Notes: generated by a model from the sequence alone, not told the origin. DNA of 64,000 nt from Psychrobacillus sp. OK028 (GCF_900103605.1 NZ_FNHY01000006.1:62001-126000), one strand, 5' to 3'. Counted from the first letter of the stretch, positions 24,517 through 34,145 are shown. A program made the numbers and translations.

Positions 24517-25698
24517 TTATTCTTGCATACTACAAACAACTTGTCCCACTGCTTTTGCTGCTACTAATAGTGCATCCTCGTCAATATCAAATTTTGGATG
24601 GTGGTTGAAAAATGGTTTTTCAACGCCTTTAGGTGTACAACCGATATAGAAGAAACAAGCTGGGAATTTTTCTGCATAATAAGCAAAATCTTCCGATGGT
24701 GCCATTGGTGGAACTTCTTTTACCTCTGTAATTTCTTTCACATTTGCATTTTTTAACGCTTCTGCCACTTTTTCTGTAAGTTCAGGATTATTGTATAAAG
24801 GTGGATAGTCTGGTGTATAAGTAAGATCACAAGTTACATCAAATTCTTCCTCTAGTCCTTTTACTAATCGTTTTATTTCTCTTTCAATTGTTTCTTTTGT
24901 TTGAGTAGTCATATAGCGGATATCACCTTCAAGCTCTACACTATCTTTTATCACATTAAATGTACCAGCACCATCAAACGAGCCAATTGTAATTACTCCT
25001 ATTTCAAAGGGACTTAAACGGCGACTGATGACGGTTTGAACAGCAGTCACAAAATGAGCACCCGCCACAATTGCATCATTTGCTAGGTGAGGTGACGAAC
25101 CATGGCCACCTCTTCCTTGTATTTTCAATTTCATATAAGCTCGTCCATTAAAAGCATAGCCTTTGTTGTAACCAACCATGCCAGCAGGAGCAATTGGTAA
25201 TAAGTGAATGCCATACACTTCATCTAAATCATCCAATTGACCAGAATCTACTATACTTTTTGCTCCACCTGGTGGAACCTCTTCTGCATGTTGATGGATT
25301 ATCTTAATCGTTCCAGATAACTCTGATTTCAACTGAATTAAGCAATCTGCTAACACTAATAAGTACGCTGTGTGCCCATCATGTCCGCAAGCATGCATGA
25401 CACCCTCGTTTTTTGACTTAAACGGTACAGGTGTTTCTTCTACTATTGGAAGTGCATCAAAGTCTGCACGCAAACCAATTGTCTTTCCAGGTTTTCCACC
25501 TTTTATTGTTACAATAATTCCGTAACCATTTCCGACGTTTGTTTGTACATCGACGTCTTTTCCTTTGTAAAAGTCAGCAATATACTCGGCCGTTTTTTCT
25601 TCCTTAAATGATAATTCAGGATGTTCATGTAAAAAACGGCGAATTTGAATCATTTCATCTTTACGTTCATCCAACATTTTCATTAGTTTATCTTTCAT
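24517..25698 (-). CDS. M20-family amidohydrolase (N-acyl amino acid hydrolase type)
   Basis: This 393-residue M20D peptidase/amidohydrolase has metal ligands in VMHACGHDGHTAYLL and HQHAEEVPPGG, and the C-terminal FNHHPKFDIDEDAL histidine. The family hydrolyses N-acyl amino acids, indole-acetyl conjugates or hippurate. The dimerisation-domain text GRGGHGSSPHLANDAIVAG is also typical. I start at ATG 25698, ten bases after RBS aaggag, rather than GTG 25707, which touches the RBS. The RBS overlaps the stop codon of the upstream MFS gene, so the two are co-translated; the carrier probably imports the substrate of this hydrolase. Confidence 0.92.
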   Translation of the reverse strand: MKDKLMKMLDERKDEMIQIRRFLHEHPELSFKEEKTAEYIADFYKGKDVDVQTNVGNGYGIIVTIKGGKPGKTIGLRADFDALPIVEETPVPFKSKNEGVMHACGHDGHTAYLLVLADCLIQLKSELSGTIKIIHQHAEEVPPGGAKSIVDSGQLDDLDEVYGIHLLPIAPAGMVGYNKGYAFNGRAYMKLKIQGRGGHGSSPHLANDAIVAGAHFVTAVQTVISRRLSPFEIGVITIGSFDGAGTFNVIKDSVELEGDIRYMTTQTKETIEREIKRLVKGLEEEFDVTCDLTYTPDYPPLYNNPELTEKVAEALKNANVKEITEVKEVPPMAPSEDFAYYAEKFPACFFYIGCTPKGVEKPFFNHHPKFDIDEDALLVAAKAVGQVVCSMQE

Positions 25699-25712
25699 AA
25701 CGAACACGCTCC

Positions 25713-27098
25713 TTATTTAGCATCACTTTTACCAGCACTACTTGGGACCATGAAAATAATTGATAACAATGCGATGACTCCAAAGATTACATTGGCAATA
25801 ATACCACCAGTTGCCGCTGCATCTACCCCACTTTGGGCTGCAATCATCGAATATACAGTAGCTGAAATCGCAACACCGAAAGCAGAACCGAGGGAACTTG
25901 CCATTTTATATATACCCGATGCTGCACCAATTTTATCGTCAGGTGCATTCGAAACCGCTGTGTCTGTAGATGGTGTTGCATAGATCCCTAACCCTAACCC
26001 AAACAACGCGAATCCTATAAATACAACAACTGTATAAGCAACATCTGGTAAGAATGTTAAGCCCATCACGCCAACACCGATAAGCGTCAAGACAGTACCC
26101 CAAAGCATAGGTTTTTTCGCACCAATTTTTTGGAGAATCTTTTCACCAACACGAATCATCGCAAGCACAGCAATTAGATAACCGATTGAAAGCATACCAG
26201 ATTGAAAAGATGTAAAACCTCTTCCTTCTTGTACATACGTATTTGCAACAACAAGCGTTCCGGCGATAGCATTAAGCAAGAAGTTTGAAACTGTTGCACC
26301 AGTGTAAGGCGCGTTTTTGAATAATCCAAAATCGATTAGCGCATTCGATTTACCATTTTCAACTTTTATAAAGATAATCGCACCTATTAATGTGACAACT
26401 AACAGTGCAATCGTAATCCAGTTTGACCAACCTATTTCAGCACCTTGTGTGATGAAAACATTCAACGCTAACATTGTTATAATGAAGATAATTAGACCAC
26501 TCACATCAAATTTAGAATCGCCAGTTTGTTTTGCTTTGCTTTCAGGCGTGTCTTTTAATAACCACAAAGCAAGAATTGCGATGATAATTGAGAAGATGAA
26601 AATCCATCTCCAACCCATATATGTTGCAATTGCTCCACCGAATAATGAACAAACACCTGATCCACCCCAAGAACCAATTGACCAGTAGCTAAGTGCTCTT
26701 TGGCGTTCAGCCCCTTCAAAATAGGCTTTCATCAAGCCAATCGTTGCCGGCATAATACAAGCAGCCGAAAACCCTTGAATTACCCGTCCAATAATGAGTA
26801 ATGTCGAACCAGTTGCTAAAACTAAACAAAGTGAGCCAACAATACTTAAGATAAGTCCGATATTCGTCATTTTCTTCCGTCCGATTTTATCAGCAAGTCC
26901 ACCAGCTGCAACTATAAAAATACCCGAAAACAGTGCAGATAAACTAATTGCAATGTTTAATATACCTGATGAAACTCCTAAATCCCCTTGAACTGCAGGA
27001 ACTACGTTTACCATTGCTTGAGCAAATAACCAAAACGTTAATACCCCGAATACAATCCCTAAAATCATTTTATTTGTACCTTTGTAGGTTGTCTCCAT
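25713..27098 (-). CDS. MFS transporter, DHA2-like, coupled to the M20 hydrolase
   Basis: This 461-residue major facilitator has about 14 predicted membrane helices. The MFS loop motif is GGLADKIGRKKMTNIG and the DHA2-type motif C region is GRVIQGFSAACIMPATIGLM. DHA2 members are usually proton-driven drug or metabolite exporters. Here the tight link to a downstream M20 amidohydrolase suggests a role in moving an acylated amino acid or its product; direction is uncertain. I start at ATG 27098, eight bases after RBS aaggag; GTG at 27107 lies within the RBS. It is the first gene of the two-gene minus operon. Confidence 0.88.
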   Translation of the reverse strand: METTYKGTNKMILGIVFGVLTFWLFAQAMVNVVPAVQGDLGVSSGILNIAISLSALFSGIFIVAAGGLADKIGRKKMTNIGLILSIVGSLCLVLATGSTLLIIGRVIQGFSAACIMPATIGLMKAYFEGAERQRALSYWSIGSWGGSGVCSLFGGAIATYMGWRWIFIFSIIIAILALWLLKDTPESKAKQTGDSKFDVSGLIIFIITMLALNVFITQGAEIGWSNWITIALLVVTLIGAIIFIKVENGKSNALIDFGLFKNAPYTGATVSNFLLNAIAGTLVVANTYVQEGRGFTSFQSGMLSIGYLIAVLAMIRVGEKILQKIGAKKPMLWGTVLTLIGVGVMGLTFLPDVAYTVVVFIGFALFGLGLGIYATPSTDTAVSNAPDDKIGAASGIYKMASSLGSAFGVAISATVYSMIAAQSGVDAAATGGIIANVIFGVIALLSIIFMVPSSAGKSDAK

Positions 27099-27342
27099 AA
27101 TTTTCACTCCTTGTTTTCTTATGTTTTATCTTGTGTAGAACTGATAACACTATACTTAAATACTCTCGAGTAGTTCTAATTACATTTGAAAAGCTTTCCT
27201 TGTGTATATTTTAATCTAGAAATTGCCTACCAAGCCTTGCCATTTTTGCTCAGTTCATATCTTTAGTTGGATAACATTCTGACATTGCTTAAAGGCAGGT
27301 ACAAAATAGACGGTTAATTTTCTATCTAAAAAAGAAAGAATA

Positions 27343-27376
27343 GAAAAAAGCCATCGGTAAATGAGATTACCAATGA
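27343..27376 (-). terminator. Terminator of the AraC-GH39 gene
   Basis: An imperfect stem (catcggtaa / ttaccaatg) is flanked on plus by aaaaaa, giving a U-run on the minus strand. It is 19 bases past the stop at 27395. Confidence 0.75.
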
Positions 27377-27394
27377 CTCCTGCTGATTTATTGA

Positions 27395-29737
27395 TTATTT
27401 GCTATACGTTTTACGGATATCAAAAAAATGAATGGCATTAATTGATAAGTATGAATAGAATGACCAATCACCCAAAATGGTCTCATCAAAGATTTGCATA
27501 GAAGGATGACTTAAACGATTAATATATTTTGTCACTTCTAAATCCACACCGTGTATACTACCTAAGTTTCCCCAGTTTTTATATAGAGCACCGTTGTCTT
27601 TATCGAATATATACTTTCGTATTTGATACTCCCCTGGCTTTAAATTCGAAATGTTTACTCGTATGTCTTTATTTAACTGCCTGAGGAAAGCATCTTCAAT
27701 TGAAAAGTAAGGGTTTATATTAGTACAATTCATCAGTACTAACTGATAACCACCTTCATATTCCGTCAAGATATAATCTTCTCCTTGCGCAATAATATTA
27801 CCAGATAATTTCTCGGCAAAAGCCATCGCGTGATAGGCGGGACGTTTCCCTTTAAAAAAATGGAATAATTCCATTCCTTCTAATTGAATACGATGGTGTT
27901 GATTACCAACCTCATGTAATTCGGTATTAATCCAAAATCCTAGCGACTCGACATCTTTTGAAATTTCTAATGCATTTTTCAGTACTAATGCGCCTCGAAA
28001 AAATGTTCCATTTGTGTATCGTGTATTTCCTGATAACGTATTCCAGGTTATTAAGTGGAGTGGCTTTTCCATGTGAAGCTGTTTTAAATAATTTCTCAAT
28101 TTAGTTGTTTTTTCTTTAATATAATCTTTAGCAATTAAAAATCGATCATTTCTACTTTCTTCAAAATTGATTGCATTGTTTTGATTTGCATGATAGCCGA
28201 TAAAATCAATATTTCCCGCTTTCTGTAGTAGCCAAGCGTGTTGCTCGCTCGACCTTTCTTTTTCTATTGAAAACGGTATATATACTCCAACGTTTATCTT
28301 CGGAACTATTTTTTTAATTGTCTGATGAAGCTTTTCATAAATACGTTGCAGCTCTTTCCCATCGACCGCAGAATAATAGGATTCATAGTAAAGAATATGC
28401 CATTTACTCAAATAAGACTCGCCATACGCTAATAAACAATGGCGTAAAAATGCTTTTAGTTTAGTGAAATACGCCTCTTCATCCATAGATATATCTTGAT
28501 AATCAATACGGCTAAATATAGATAGGTCATGCTTCTTTAAAAAGTTAATAGCGAGATCTGCTGTAAAATAAGGAGACGAAGTCGAAATAAGCTCATCTGT
28601 TTCTACCGTCGGAAGAAATGTAGAATTACCTACTAAGTTTCTAACCCCTATGTAATTTAGGCGAAGTTCATCTTTTACCGCTAGTACCTGCTCTCTTACA
28701 TCTTCTCTTAAAATCTCTTTTAGCTCTCGTATGATCAAAACATGATCTGGTCTATAAATTCTTTCCTGTATTGAAATAGACGTGTCTATAAATAATTCTT
28801 CATAACGGGTTTCGGTATTGCTATACGTATTATCTTTCTCCGTTAGTAACGAACCTATTTTTAAAAATATTTCGTTAGAATTCGTCAGTGTTTCTACATC
28901 TTCCTTTTGAATAAGCTCAATAGTATTCACTTTTTCTTCCACATGTTGATCGCGGTATACTTTAGGGGTTTCTCCGTAAATTTCTTTGAAAAACTTTGCA
29001 AATGATTTCGCATTTGGAAAACCATTTTTCATGGCAATGTAAGAGATTGAATCCGTTGTATAAAGTAAATCCTTCACACTGTGTTTCAATCGAATATTCA
29101 TAAGAAATCGGCTAAAGCCCATACCCATAACTTTCTTAAAATATCGAGATAAATAACCAGGAGACACAAATGTTTTATCAGCCATCTCCTCTAAAGTTAG
29201 TGGCTCTTGAAAATGCTTCTCCAAATAATCCACGATTTGTATTATTCGTTGATCTTCCGTATCTATCTTTTCAAAAACACTACCTTCTTCCTTAAAGCGG
29301 CGTATAAGAATTAGGAGAACTTCACTGACAAGTCGTTGCATTTCTATGGCATAAATTTCGTCATTTCTAAAATAGGCTATTACCATTTCACCAAAGAATG
29401 TTCGAAGCTGGTCGAGTAAAACTTCTCTTCCCATATCAATATCTCCAGAAAAGCATTCAAAACGGCGATTGCGATACTCTCCGTAAAACTGATCCATATA
29501 TGTGTCCGAGATGGTAAAACGTAGTACACTATTTTGTTTATTTCCTTGCATTTCAAAAAGTTCATTTCGATTAATGAGAAGTAAATCCTTATCCTTCAGT
29601 TGATAAATGCGGTTTCTTGTTTCAATCCTAAGTTCCCCGTCGATTACTAATATAAATTCGATTCCGCGATTTAATGAGGGAGCTACATAACCAATTTTTT
29701 GTACACGAAGATGGAAGTCCTTTTGTCTTTGATCCAA
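27395..29737 (-). CDS. AraC-family regulator fused to a GH39-like domain
   Basis: This 780-residue protein has three parts: an N-terminal cupin-like sensor (about 1-140), a double helix-turn-helix AraC domain (about 165-265, with LTLEEMADKTFVSPGYLSRYFKK and KSFAKFFKEIYGETPKVYR), and a long C-terminal region resembling glycoside hydrolase family 39. In that region, around residue 450, the expected NEP acid-base motif reads YES. Near residue 556 the usual TEWN nucleophile motif reads LITWNTLS, without the glutamate. This suggests a sugar-sensing pseudo-enzyme. It starts at TTG after RBS gaggggctg. No xylan or sugar operon is adjacent, so its target is unknown. Confidence 0.85.
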   Translation of the reverse strand: MDQRQKDFHLRVQKIGYVAPSLNRGIEFILVIDGELRIETRNRIYQLKDKDLLLINRNELFEMQGNKQNSVLRFTISDTYMDQFYGEYRNRRFECFSGDIDMGREVLLDQLRTFFGEMVIAYFRNDEIYAIEMQRLVSEVLLILIRRFKEEGSVFEKIDTEDQRIIQIVDYLEKHFQEPLTLEEMADKTFVSPGYLSRYFKKVMGMGFSRFLMNIRLKHSVKDLLYTTDSISYIAMKNGFPNAKSFAKFFKEIYGETPKVYRDQHVEEKVNTIELIQKEDVETLTNSNEIFLKIGSLLTEKDNTYSNTETRYEELFIDTSISIQERIYRPDHVLIIRELKEILREDVREQVLAVKDELRLNYIGVRNLVGNSTFLPTVETDELISTSSPYFTADLAINFLKKHDLSIFSRIDYQDISMDEEAYFTKLKAFLRHCLLAYGESYLSKWHILYYESYYSAVDGKELQRIYEKLHQTIKKIVPKINVGVYIPFSIEKERSSEQHAWLLQKAGNIDFIGYHANQNNAINFEESRNDRFLIAKDYIKEKTTKLRNYLKQLHMEKPLHLITWNTLSGNTRYTNGTFFRGALVLKNALEISKDVESLGFWINTELHEVGNQHHRIQLEGMELFHFFKGKRPAYHAMAFAEKLSGNIIAQGEDYILTEYEGGYQLVLMNCTNINPYFSIEDAFLRQLNKDIRVNISNLKPGEYQIRKYIFDKDNGALYKNWGNLGSIHGVDLEVTKYINRLSHPSMQIFDETILGDWSFYSYLSINAIHFFDIRKTYSK

Positions 29738-29890
29738 ATAAGTCAGCCCCTCAGTTAATTTTTGTTTCTATATGTGAGATCTTTTCTATTATATCGCTTA
29801 CAATTGAATATTTTGCAATATATGTTATAGTTCCTATCGTTTTAAACCATATTAAGGAGGCATCAAAAAAACGTCGAGAGGGGTTTTCTT

Positions 29891-30064
29891 ATGAAAAATG
29901 GTACTCATCTAGGAGCTAATAAAAGAGGTTCTATGGCGAAACGACCAACTAGTAAGAAAGAAGAGATTTCTCTAGAGTTAGCCGAGTTAGGGTTTTTAAT
30001 GCCGAAGCAAGGCTCAATGTCTCCAAATCGACGTGATATGAGTGAGAGGGATAGATCTTACTAA
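29891..30064 (+). CDS. Small uncharacterised basic protein, 57 aa
   Basis: A short frame runs from ATG 29891 to TAA 30062-30064: MKNGTHLGANKRGSMAKRP, then TSKKEEISLELAELGFLMPK, then QGSMSPNRRDMSERDRSY. RBS gagagggg lies seven bases upstream and a strong terminator follows 18 bases downstream, so this is a complete small transcription unit. The tail is rich in Arg, Ser and Asp with a central hydrophobic helix. The composition would fit a minor spore or nucleoid protein, but I recognise no family. An internal ATG (residue 15, MAKRP) with aagagg upstream is an alternative start. Confidence 0.65.
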   Translation: MKNGTHLGANKRGSMAKRPTSKKEEISLELAELGFLMPKQGSMSPNRRDMSERDRSY

Positions 30065-30082
30065 ATCTAAGATGTCAAAAAT

Positions 30083-30112
30083 GGACACAACAATGCGTTG
30101 TGTCCGTTTTTT
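30083..30112 (+). terminator. Terminator of the 57-aa protein gene
   Basis: The perfect stem ggacacaac / gttgtgtcc with a five-base loop is followed by GTTTTTTG. Confidence 0.92.
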
Positions 30113-30142
30113 GTATCGTTACTTTTTTCCTTTATTTTCCAC

Positions 30143-30814
30143 TTAAACGTTTAATTTTTCATTATGATACACCCATTGTTGTAGTGGTTTTTGAAAGTGT
30201 GATATCATCCACCCCAAAATTTTTCCGATAAAATACGCCGCAACTAATGTTCCTATGCCTATTGATCCAAAGGTCTGTATAAAAACTAAACAAAGTGCAG
30301 CTGCGACAAGAACATTCAGTAAATCACCAGTAATTTTTGCTTTACTAAACTTTATTTTGAACCGTTCGCTAATAACATACGTAAGTGCATCATAGGGCAT
30401 TAGTGGAAGTTTTGCAGTGAAATAACCGATTAATCCAGCCGAAACGATAAATAAACTAATTATTAAATATACACAGCGTATGACGATAGATTCAGGTGGT
30501 GGTAGTAATTGTACGAGGAATAATGTAGCGTCCATAAAGAATCCAAATACAAACGAAATAATTAGCTGAAGTATAAAATCTTTTAAATCAATACGTTTGT
30601 TTAACATAATTTGAACAATGATAAATAATACATTCGCAAGAACCGTGGTAATACCAATTGATAATCCTGACGTTAACACAAGTGCATAAGCTAAAGATGA
30701 AACAGGCGATACACCAAGTCCTGCCTGAATAGACAAACTAACACCAAGTGTCAAAAAAAATAAGCCACCTACGTATAAACCAAGGCGCTTCATAGTAACA
30801 TTCTTATGATTCAT
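30143..30814 (-). CDS. YczE/YyaS/YitT-family membrane protein
   Basis: This 223-residue polytopic membrane protein has about five or six helices. The N-terminal RLGLYVGGLFFLTLGVSLSIQAGLGVSPVSSLAYAL and later KLPLMPYDALTYVISER are characteristic of the YczE/YyaS group (described here as motifs). B. subtilis YczE is needed for surfactin production by an unknown mechanism. RBS aaggaagcg precedes ATG by about ten bases. It is divergent from a LysR gene with a 116-bp shared upstream region, the arrangement of a LysR regulator and its target. Confidence 0.88.
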   Translation of the reverse strand: MNHKNVTMKRLGLYVGGLFFLTLGVSLSIQAGLGVSPVSSLAYALVLTSGLSIGITTVLANVLFIIVQIMLNKRIDLKDFILQLIISFVFGFFMDATLFLVQLLPPPESIVIRCVYLIISLFIVSAGLIGYFTAKLPLMPYDALTYVISERFKIKFSKAKITGDLLNVLVAAALCLVFIQTFGSIGIGTLVAAYFIGKILGWMISHFQKPLQQWVYHNEKLNV

Positions 30815-30930
30815 AAGTAACTTCGCTTCCTTTTTTAATCTCCTATCAATCTTAACAGCTTATTTAAGATATGAAAAATATATAAATGGTAAACTATTCA
30901 TACTTAAATACATATGACAGAGGTGTATAA

Positions 30931-31806
30931 ATGGATATTCGACAATTACATTACTTTAGAGAAATTGTAAAACAGTCCAGTATTTCTAAAGCTGCAGAAG
31001 CACTTCATATCGCACAGCCACCACTCAGTCAACTCTTAAAAAAACTGGAAACAGAGCTTGGCACAACTTTAATCCATCGGTATCGTAAAAAATGGGAACT
31101 GACTGAAACAGGGGAGATATTATATCAATATGCGGATCAAATGATTATGCAAATGCAGGATGTGAAGCAAAGAATTCAAGAAGTAGAACTAGGTGTAGCT
31201 GGAACAGTACGTATCGGTGTTTCTTCCGCATGCTCGAATATGTTAATCGATTATATAAGCATGTATAGAACACATTTTCCAAACGTCAAAATCAGTATCA
31301 TTAATGGTAATTCAGAAGAATTATTAAAAAGACTCGAGCAAAGAGAAATAGATTTGGCATTACTTTTACGCTTAAGTAATAGCGAGCACTATGAGATGAA
31401 AATGTTAAAAAAACAACCGTATGTCGTAATTGCCCCAACTAGCTGGGCAACATCATTTTCACACCAACACGTAACATTTAAACAAATTGCCAAACTACCT
31501 TTTATCATGTTGGGGGCAATGGAAGGACATTCTTTTCATGGAGATATACACAGAGCGTTTGAAGAACATCAAATAGAACCAAATATTATTATTGAGTGTA
31601 AGGATATATCCATGGTAGCTTCACTTGTCAGTAAAGGTTTGGGAGTATCTATCATTCCAAGTATGGATTACGCATCTACCTTCTTAGAAAATCTAACACT
31701 ATTCGAATTAAATCAGTTTAGCCATAGCGTGGAGCCTGTTATCTTAAAATTAAAAGATGCACCTACATCAAAAGTAACCACTCAATTTTGGGATATAGTA
31801 GATTAA
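30931..31806 (+). CDS. LysR-family transcriptional regulator
   Basis: This 291-residue LysR regulator has an N-terminal winged helix-turn-helix (MDIRQLHYFREIVKQSSIS, then KAAEALHIAQPPLSQLLKKLE). The two-lobed effector domain runs from about residue 90 (VRIGVSSACSNMLIDYI). RBS gaggtg precedes ATG by six bases. It is divergent from the YczE-type membrane protein gene and probably controls it from the 30815-30930 region. The effector is unknown. A terminator follows 16 bases after the stop. Confidence 0.92.
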   Translation: MDIRQLHYFREIVKQSSISKAAEALHIAQPPLSQLLKKLETELGTTLIHRYRKKWELTETGEILYQYADQMIMQMQDVKQRIQEVELGVAGTVRIGVSSACSNMLIDYISMYRTHFPNVKISIINGNSEELLKRLEQREIDLALLLRLSNSEHYEMKMLKKQPYVVIAPTSWATSFSHQHVTFKQIAKLPFIMLGAMEGHSFHGDIHRAFEEHQIEPNIIIECKDISMVASLVSKGLGVSIIPSMDYASTFLENLTLFELNQFSHSVEPVILKLKDAPTSKVTTQFWDIVD

Positions 31807-31821
31807 AAACAATATTTAAAG

Positions 31822-31863
31822 GGAAAAGTGAGCCTGGAAATATAACTCCAAGATCACTTTTCT
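31822..31863 (+). terminator. Bidirectional terminator between lysR and nadD
   Basis: The outer stem gaaaagtga / tcacttttc with inner tgga/tcca pairs lies between convergent genes. Confidence 0.75.
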
Positions 31864-31901
31864 ATACAAACTTAAACATTAACTTAAAACATAGCCCAAT
31901 C

Positions 31902-32558
31902 CTATAGTAGGTTCTTTGTCTGATTTTTCTCGAATGAATTTTTCCATCCGTATAGTTCGTTCTCTTTAATGTAGTTATAGCAATTTGTAGGTAAGAGGTA
32001 CTTTGCTTCTCCCCCAATAGCAAATTCATCACGAATATAAGTAGAGCTGATCTCCATGGCAATACCCTTATCGATTAGATGAAAAGTGCTTCCATCATCG
32101 TTATTACGCAGCAAAGGAGAACTACTTATCGCCTTCAACATATCAATTCCATCTCTAGCCATGACAATAAATTTGTTTTCGCTAACTAATTTATCTGCGT
32201 TACCCCACTTACCTTCCCCAATATCTACTAACAAATCCGCTCCCATTATGAAATATAAATCATCCTCGGGATATACTTTCTTTAAGTGTACCATTGTCTC
32301 GTAGGTAGAGATTTTCCATGCATCTTGCTTCATCTCAAAATCATCTAGGGTAAACTTTCCGTCAGATTCAATCGCCATTTTTATCATATTCCAACGATGT
32401 TCGTCCTCGGTTTTCATTGTTTTATCTTTTCTTTTGTTAGAGCAAGGTAAAAAGATGACCTTGTCTAACTTGCAACGATTTGCAATTGTGCTCGCTGTAA
32501 AAAGATGTACATTGGTAATGGGGTCAAAGGATGACCCGTAAATCCCTATCTTAGCCAT
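31902..32558 (-). CDS. nadD: Divergent nicotinate-nucleotide adenylyltransferase (NadD-like)
   Basis: From ATG 32558 the protein has 218 residues. It has a nucleotidyltransferase N-terminus, MAKIGIYGSSFDPITNVHLF, where the usual FDPPHNGH is changed: the first histidine is Thr and the Gly is Val, while the second His is kept. Later motifs fit NadD: IFLPCSNKRKDK, YFIMGADLL, and ISSTYIRDE near the C-terminus. It would adenylate nicotinate mononucleotide to deamido-NAD. RBS ggaggaaac precedes 32558 by five bases, so the longer frame from 32603 is rejected. It is the last gene of a salvage cluster with pncB, pncA and nrtR. The housekeeping nadD is probably elsewhere. Confidence 0.82.
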   Translation of the reverse strand: MAKIGIYGSSFDPITNVHLFTASTIANRCKLDKVIFLPCSNKRKDKTMKTEDEHRWNMIKMAIESDGKFTLDDFEMKQDAWKISTYETMVHLKKVYPEDDLYFIMGADLLVDIGEGKWGNADKLVSENKFIVMARDGIDMLKAISSSPLLRNNDDGSTFHLIDKGIAMEISSTYIRDEFAIGGEAKYLLPTNCYNYIKENELYGWKNSFEKNQTKNLL

Positions 32559-32672
32559 GAGGTTTCCTCCAGGTATCATAAAATTAGTCGCACTGTTTAA
32601 CACTTTTTCAATAAACTAAAAGTTTCTTCCAACTGTGGCATAATACTAAGCCATTTAAAACAGGGAACACAT

Positions 32673-34145
32673 TTAACTTCGTGTTTTCAGGTGCTCTACT
32701 TTTTCTTTTACCTGCTGAATATTAGCCATTTTGTTATTCCAACATTTCTGACTTAAGTCAACTGGGTATTCTTCTGGGTTCATAAGTCGCTTATATTCAT
32801 CCCAAAGGAGCGACAAATTGTCTTTTACATCCTGTTGGATTTCTAGAATTCGGGGCAACTCATACACCTGTTTCCCATCCACAAATATGTCATGATGAAG
32901 TTCTTTTGCTTCGTAATTTGTCACGAACTTACTAATATAGGTATGAATCGGATGGAACATTTTCAGTTTTTCTTCTTGCCCTGGTTGTTCATCATCCATG
33001 GCGATATAATCACCTTCTGACTTATTACTCGACTGATTTATAATGCGATAGACTTTTTTGAGTCCAGGTGTAGTAACTTTCTCTGGGTTCCCTGAAATCT
33101 TTATGGAATCTACCATATTTCCACTCTCATCTTCAATGGACACTAATTTATAAACTGCTCCGAGTGCCGGTTGATCATATGCTGTAATTAGTTTGGTACC
33201 GATTCCCCAGGCATCAATCTTAGCTCCTTGTTGTTTTAATTGAGCAATAGTATATTCATCCAAATCATTGGATGCTACAATTTTCGTGTTTTTAAAACCG
33301 GCTTTGTCTAACATTTTTCTAGCTTCTTTAGATAAATAGGCCAAATCACCGCTGTCGAGTCGAATCGCTTTGAAGTTGATTTTATCGCCTAGCTCTTTTG
33401 CTACTTTAATAGCAGTAGGAACTCCAGATTTTAAAGTATCATAGGTATCAACTAAGAAAGTGCAATCTTTATGTCTTTTTGCATACTTGTGAAATGCGGT
33501 ATATTCATCGCGATACGCTTGAACCATGGAATGGGCATGTGTACCGGATACAGGAATTCCAAATAATTTTCCAGCTCTCACGTTGCTTGTTGCCTCAAAC
33601 CCTCCTATAAAGGCGGCTCTTGTTCCCCATATAGCTGCCTCCATCTCTTGAGCACGTCTGGTCCCGAATTCCATAGCAGCCTGATCACCAATCACTTGTT
33701 TCATCCGAGAAGCCTTTGTTGCGATTAATGTTTGATAATTGACGATGTTCAGTATAGCTGTTTCAATTAATTGCCCTTCAGCTAAAGGAGCTTCAATACG
33801 TAACATAGGTTCGTTATGGAAGACCAATTCTCCTTCTTTCATCGAACGAATCGTGCCAGTAAATCTCAACGTTTGAAGGTATGCTAAAAAGTCTTCTCCA
33901 TACCCTAGTTCGTTTTGAAGGTACTCTATATCACTCTTTGTAAACTGGAAGTTAGAAATGTATTCGACAATTCTTTCTAGTCCTGCATATACCGCGTACC
34001 CATTTCCGAATGGCAGCTTTCTAAAGTACACTTCAAAAACCGCTTTTCGATTGTGTATATTATCTTCCCAGTATGTTTCTGCCATATTAATCTGATAAAG
34101 GTCGGTGTGTAACGCAAAGCCATCATCTTTATAAATTTCCGTCAT
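32673..34145 (-). CDS. pncB: Nicotinate phosphoribosyltransferase
   Basis: This 490-residue enzyme converts nicotinate and PRPP to nicotinate mononucleotide, the second step of NAD salvage. Family text includes HTDLYQINMAETYWED, EFGTRRAQEMEAAIWGTRAAFIGGF (motif region), VSGTHAHSMVQAY with the catalytic-site histidine, and AIRLDSGDLAYLSKEAR. I start at ATG 34145, about seven bases after RBS ggaggg. The frame open to 34184 has no better start. It lies 46 bases downstream of pncA and 114 bases upstream of nadD on the same strand, forming a pathway operon. Confidence 0.95.
   Translation of the reverse strand: MTEIYKDDGFALHTDLYQINMAETYWEDNIHNRKAVFEVYFRKLPFGNGYAVYAGLERIVEYISNFQFTKSDIEYLQNELGYGEDFLAYLQTLRFTGTIRSMKEGELVFHNEPMLRIEAPLAEGQLIETAILNIVNYQTLIATKASRMKQVIGDQAAMEFGTRRAQEMEAAIWGTRAAFIGGFEATSNVRAGKLFGIPVSGTHAHSMVQAYRDEYTAFHKYAKRHKDCTFLVDTYDTLKSGVPTAIKVAKELGDKINFKAIRLDSGDLAYLSKEARKMLDKAGFKNTKIVASNDLDEYTIAQLKQQGAKIDAWGIGTKLITAYDQPALGAVYKLVSIEDESGNMVDSIKISGNPEKVTTPGLKKVYRIINQSSNKSEGDYIAMDDEQPGQEEKLKMFHPIHTYISKFVTNYEAKELHHDIFVDGKQVYELPRILEIQQDVKDNLSLLWDEYKRLMNPEEYPVDLSQKCWNNKMANIQQVKEKVEHLKTRS

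Noticed and set aside
31862-32062. Minus-strand frame of 66 codons overlapping the end of nadD
   Set aside because: It is out of frame with nadD, lacks an RBS and runs through the convergent terminator.
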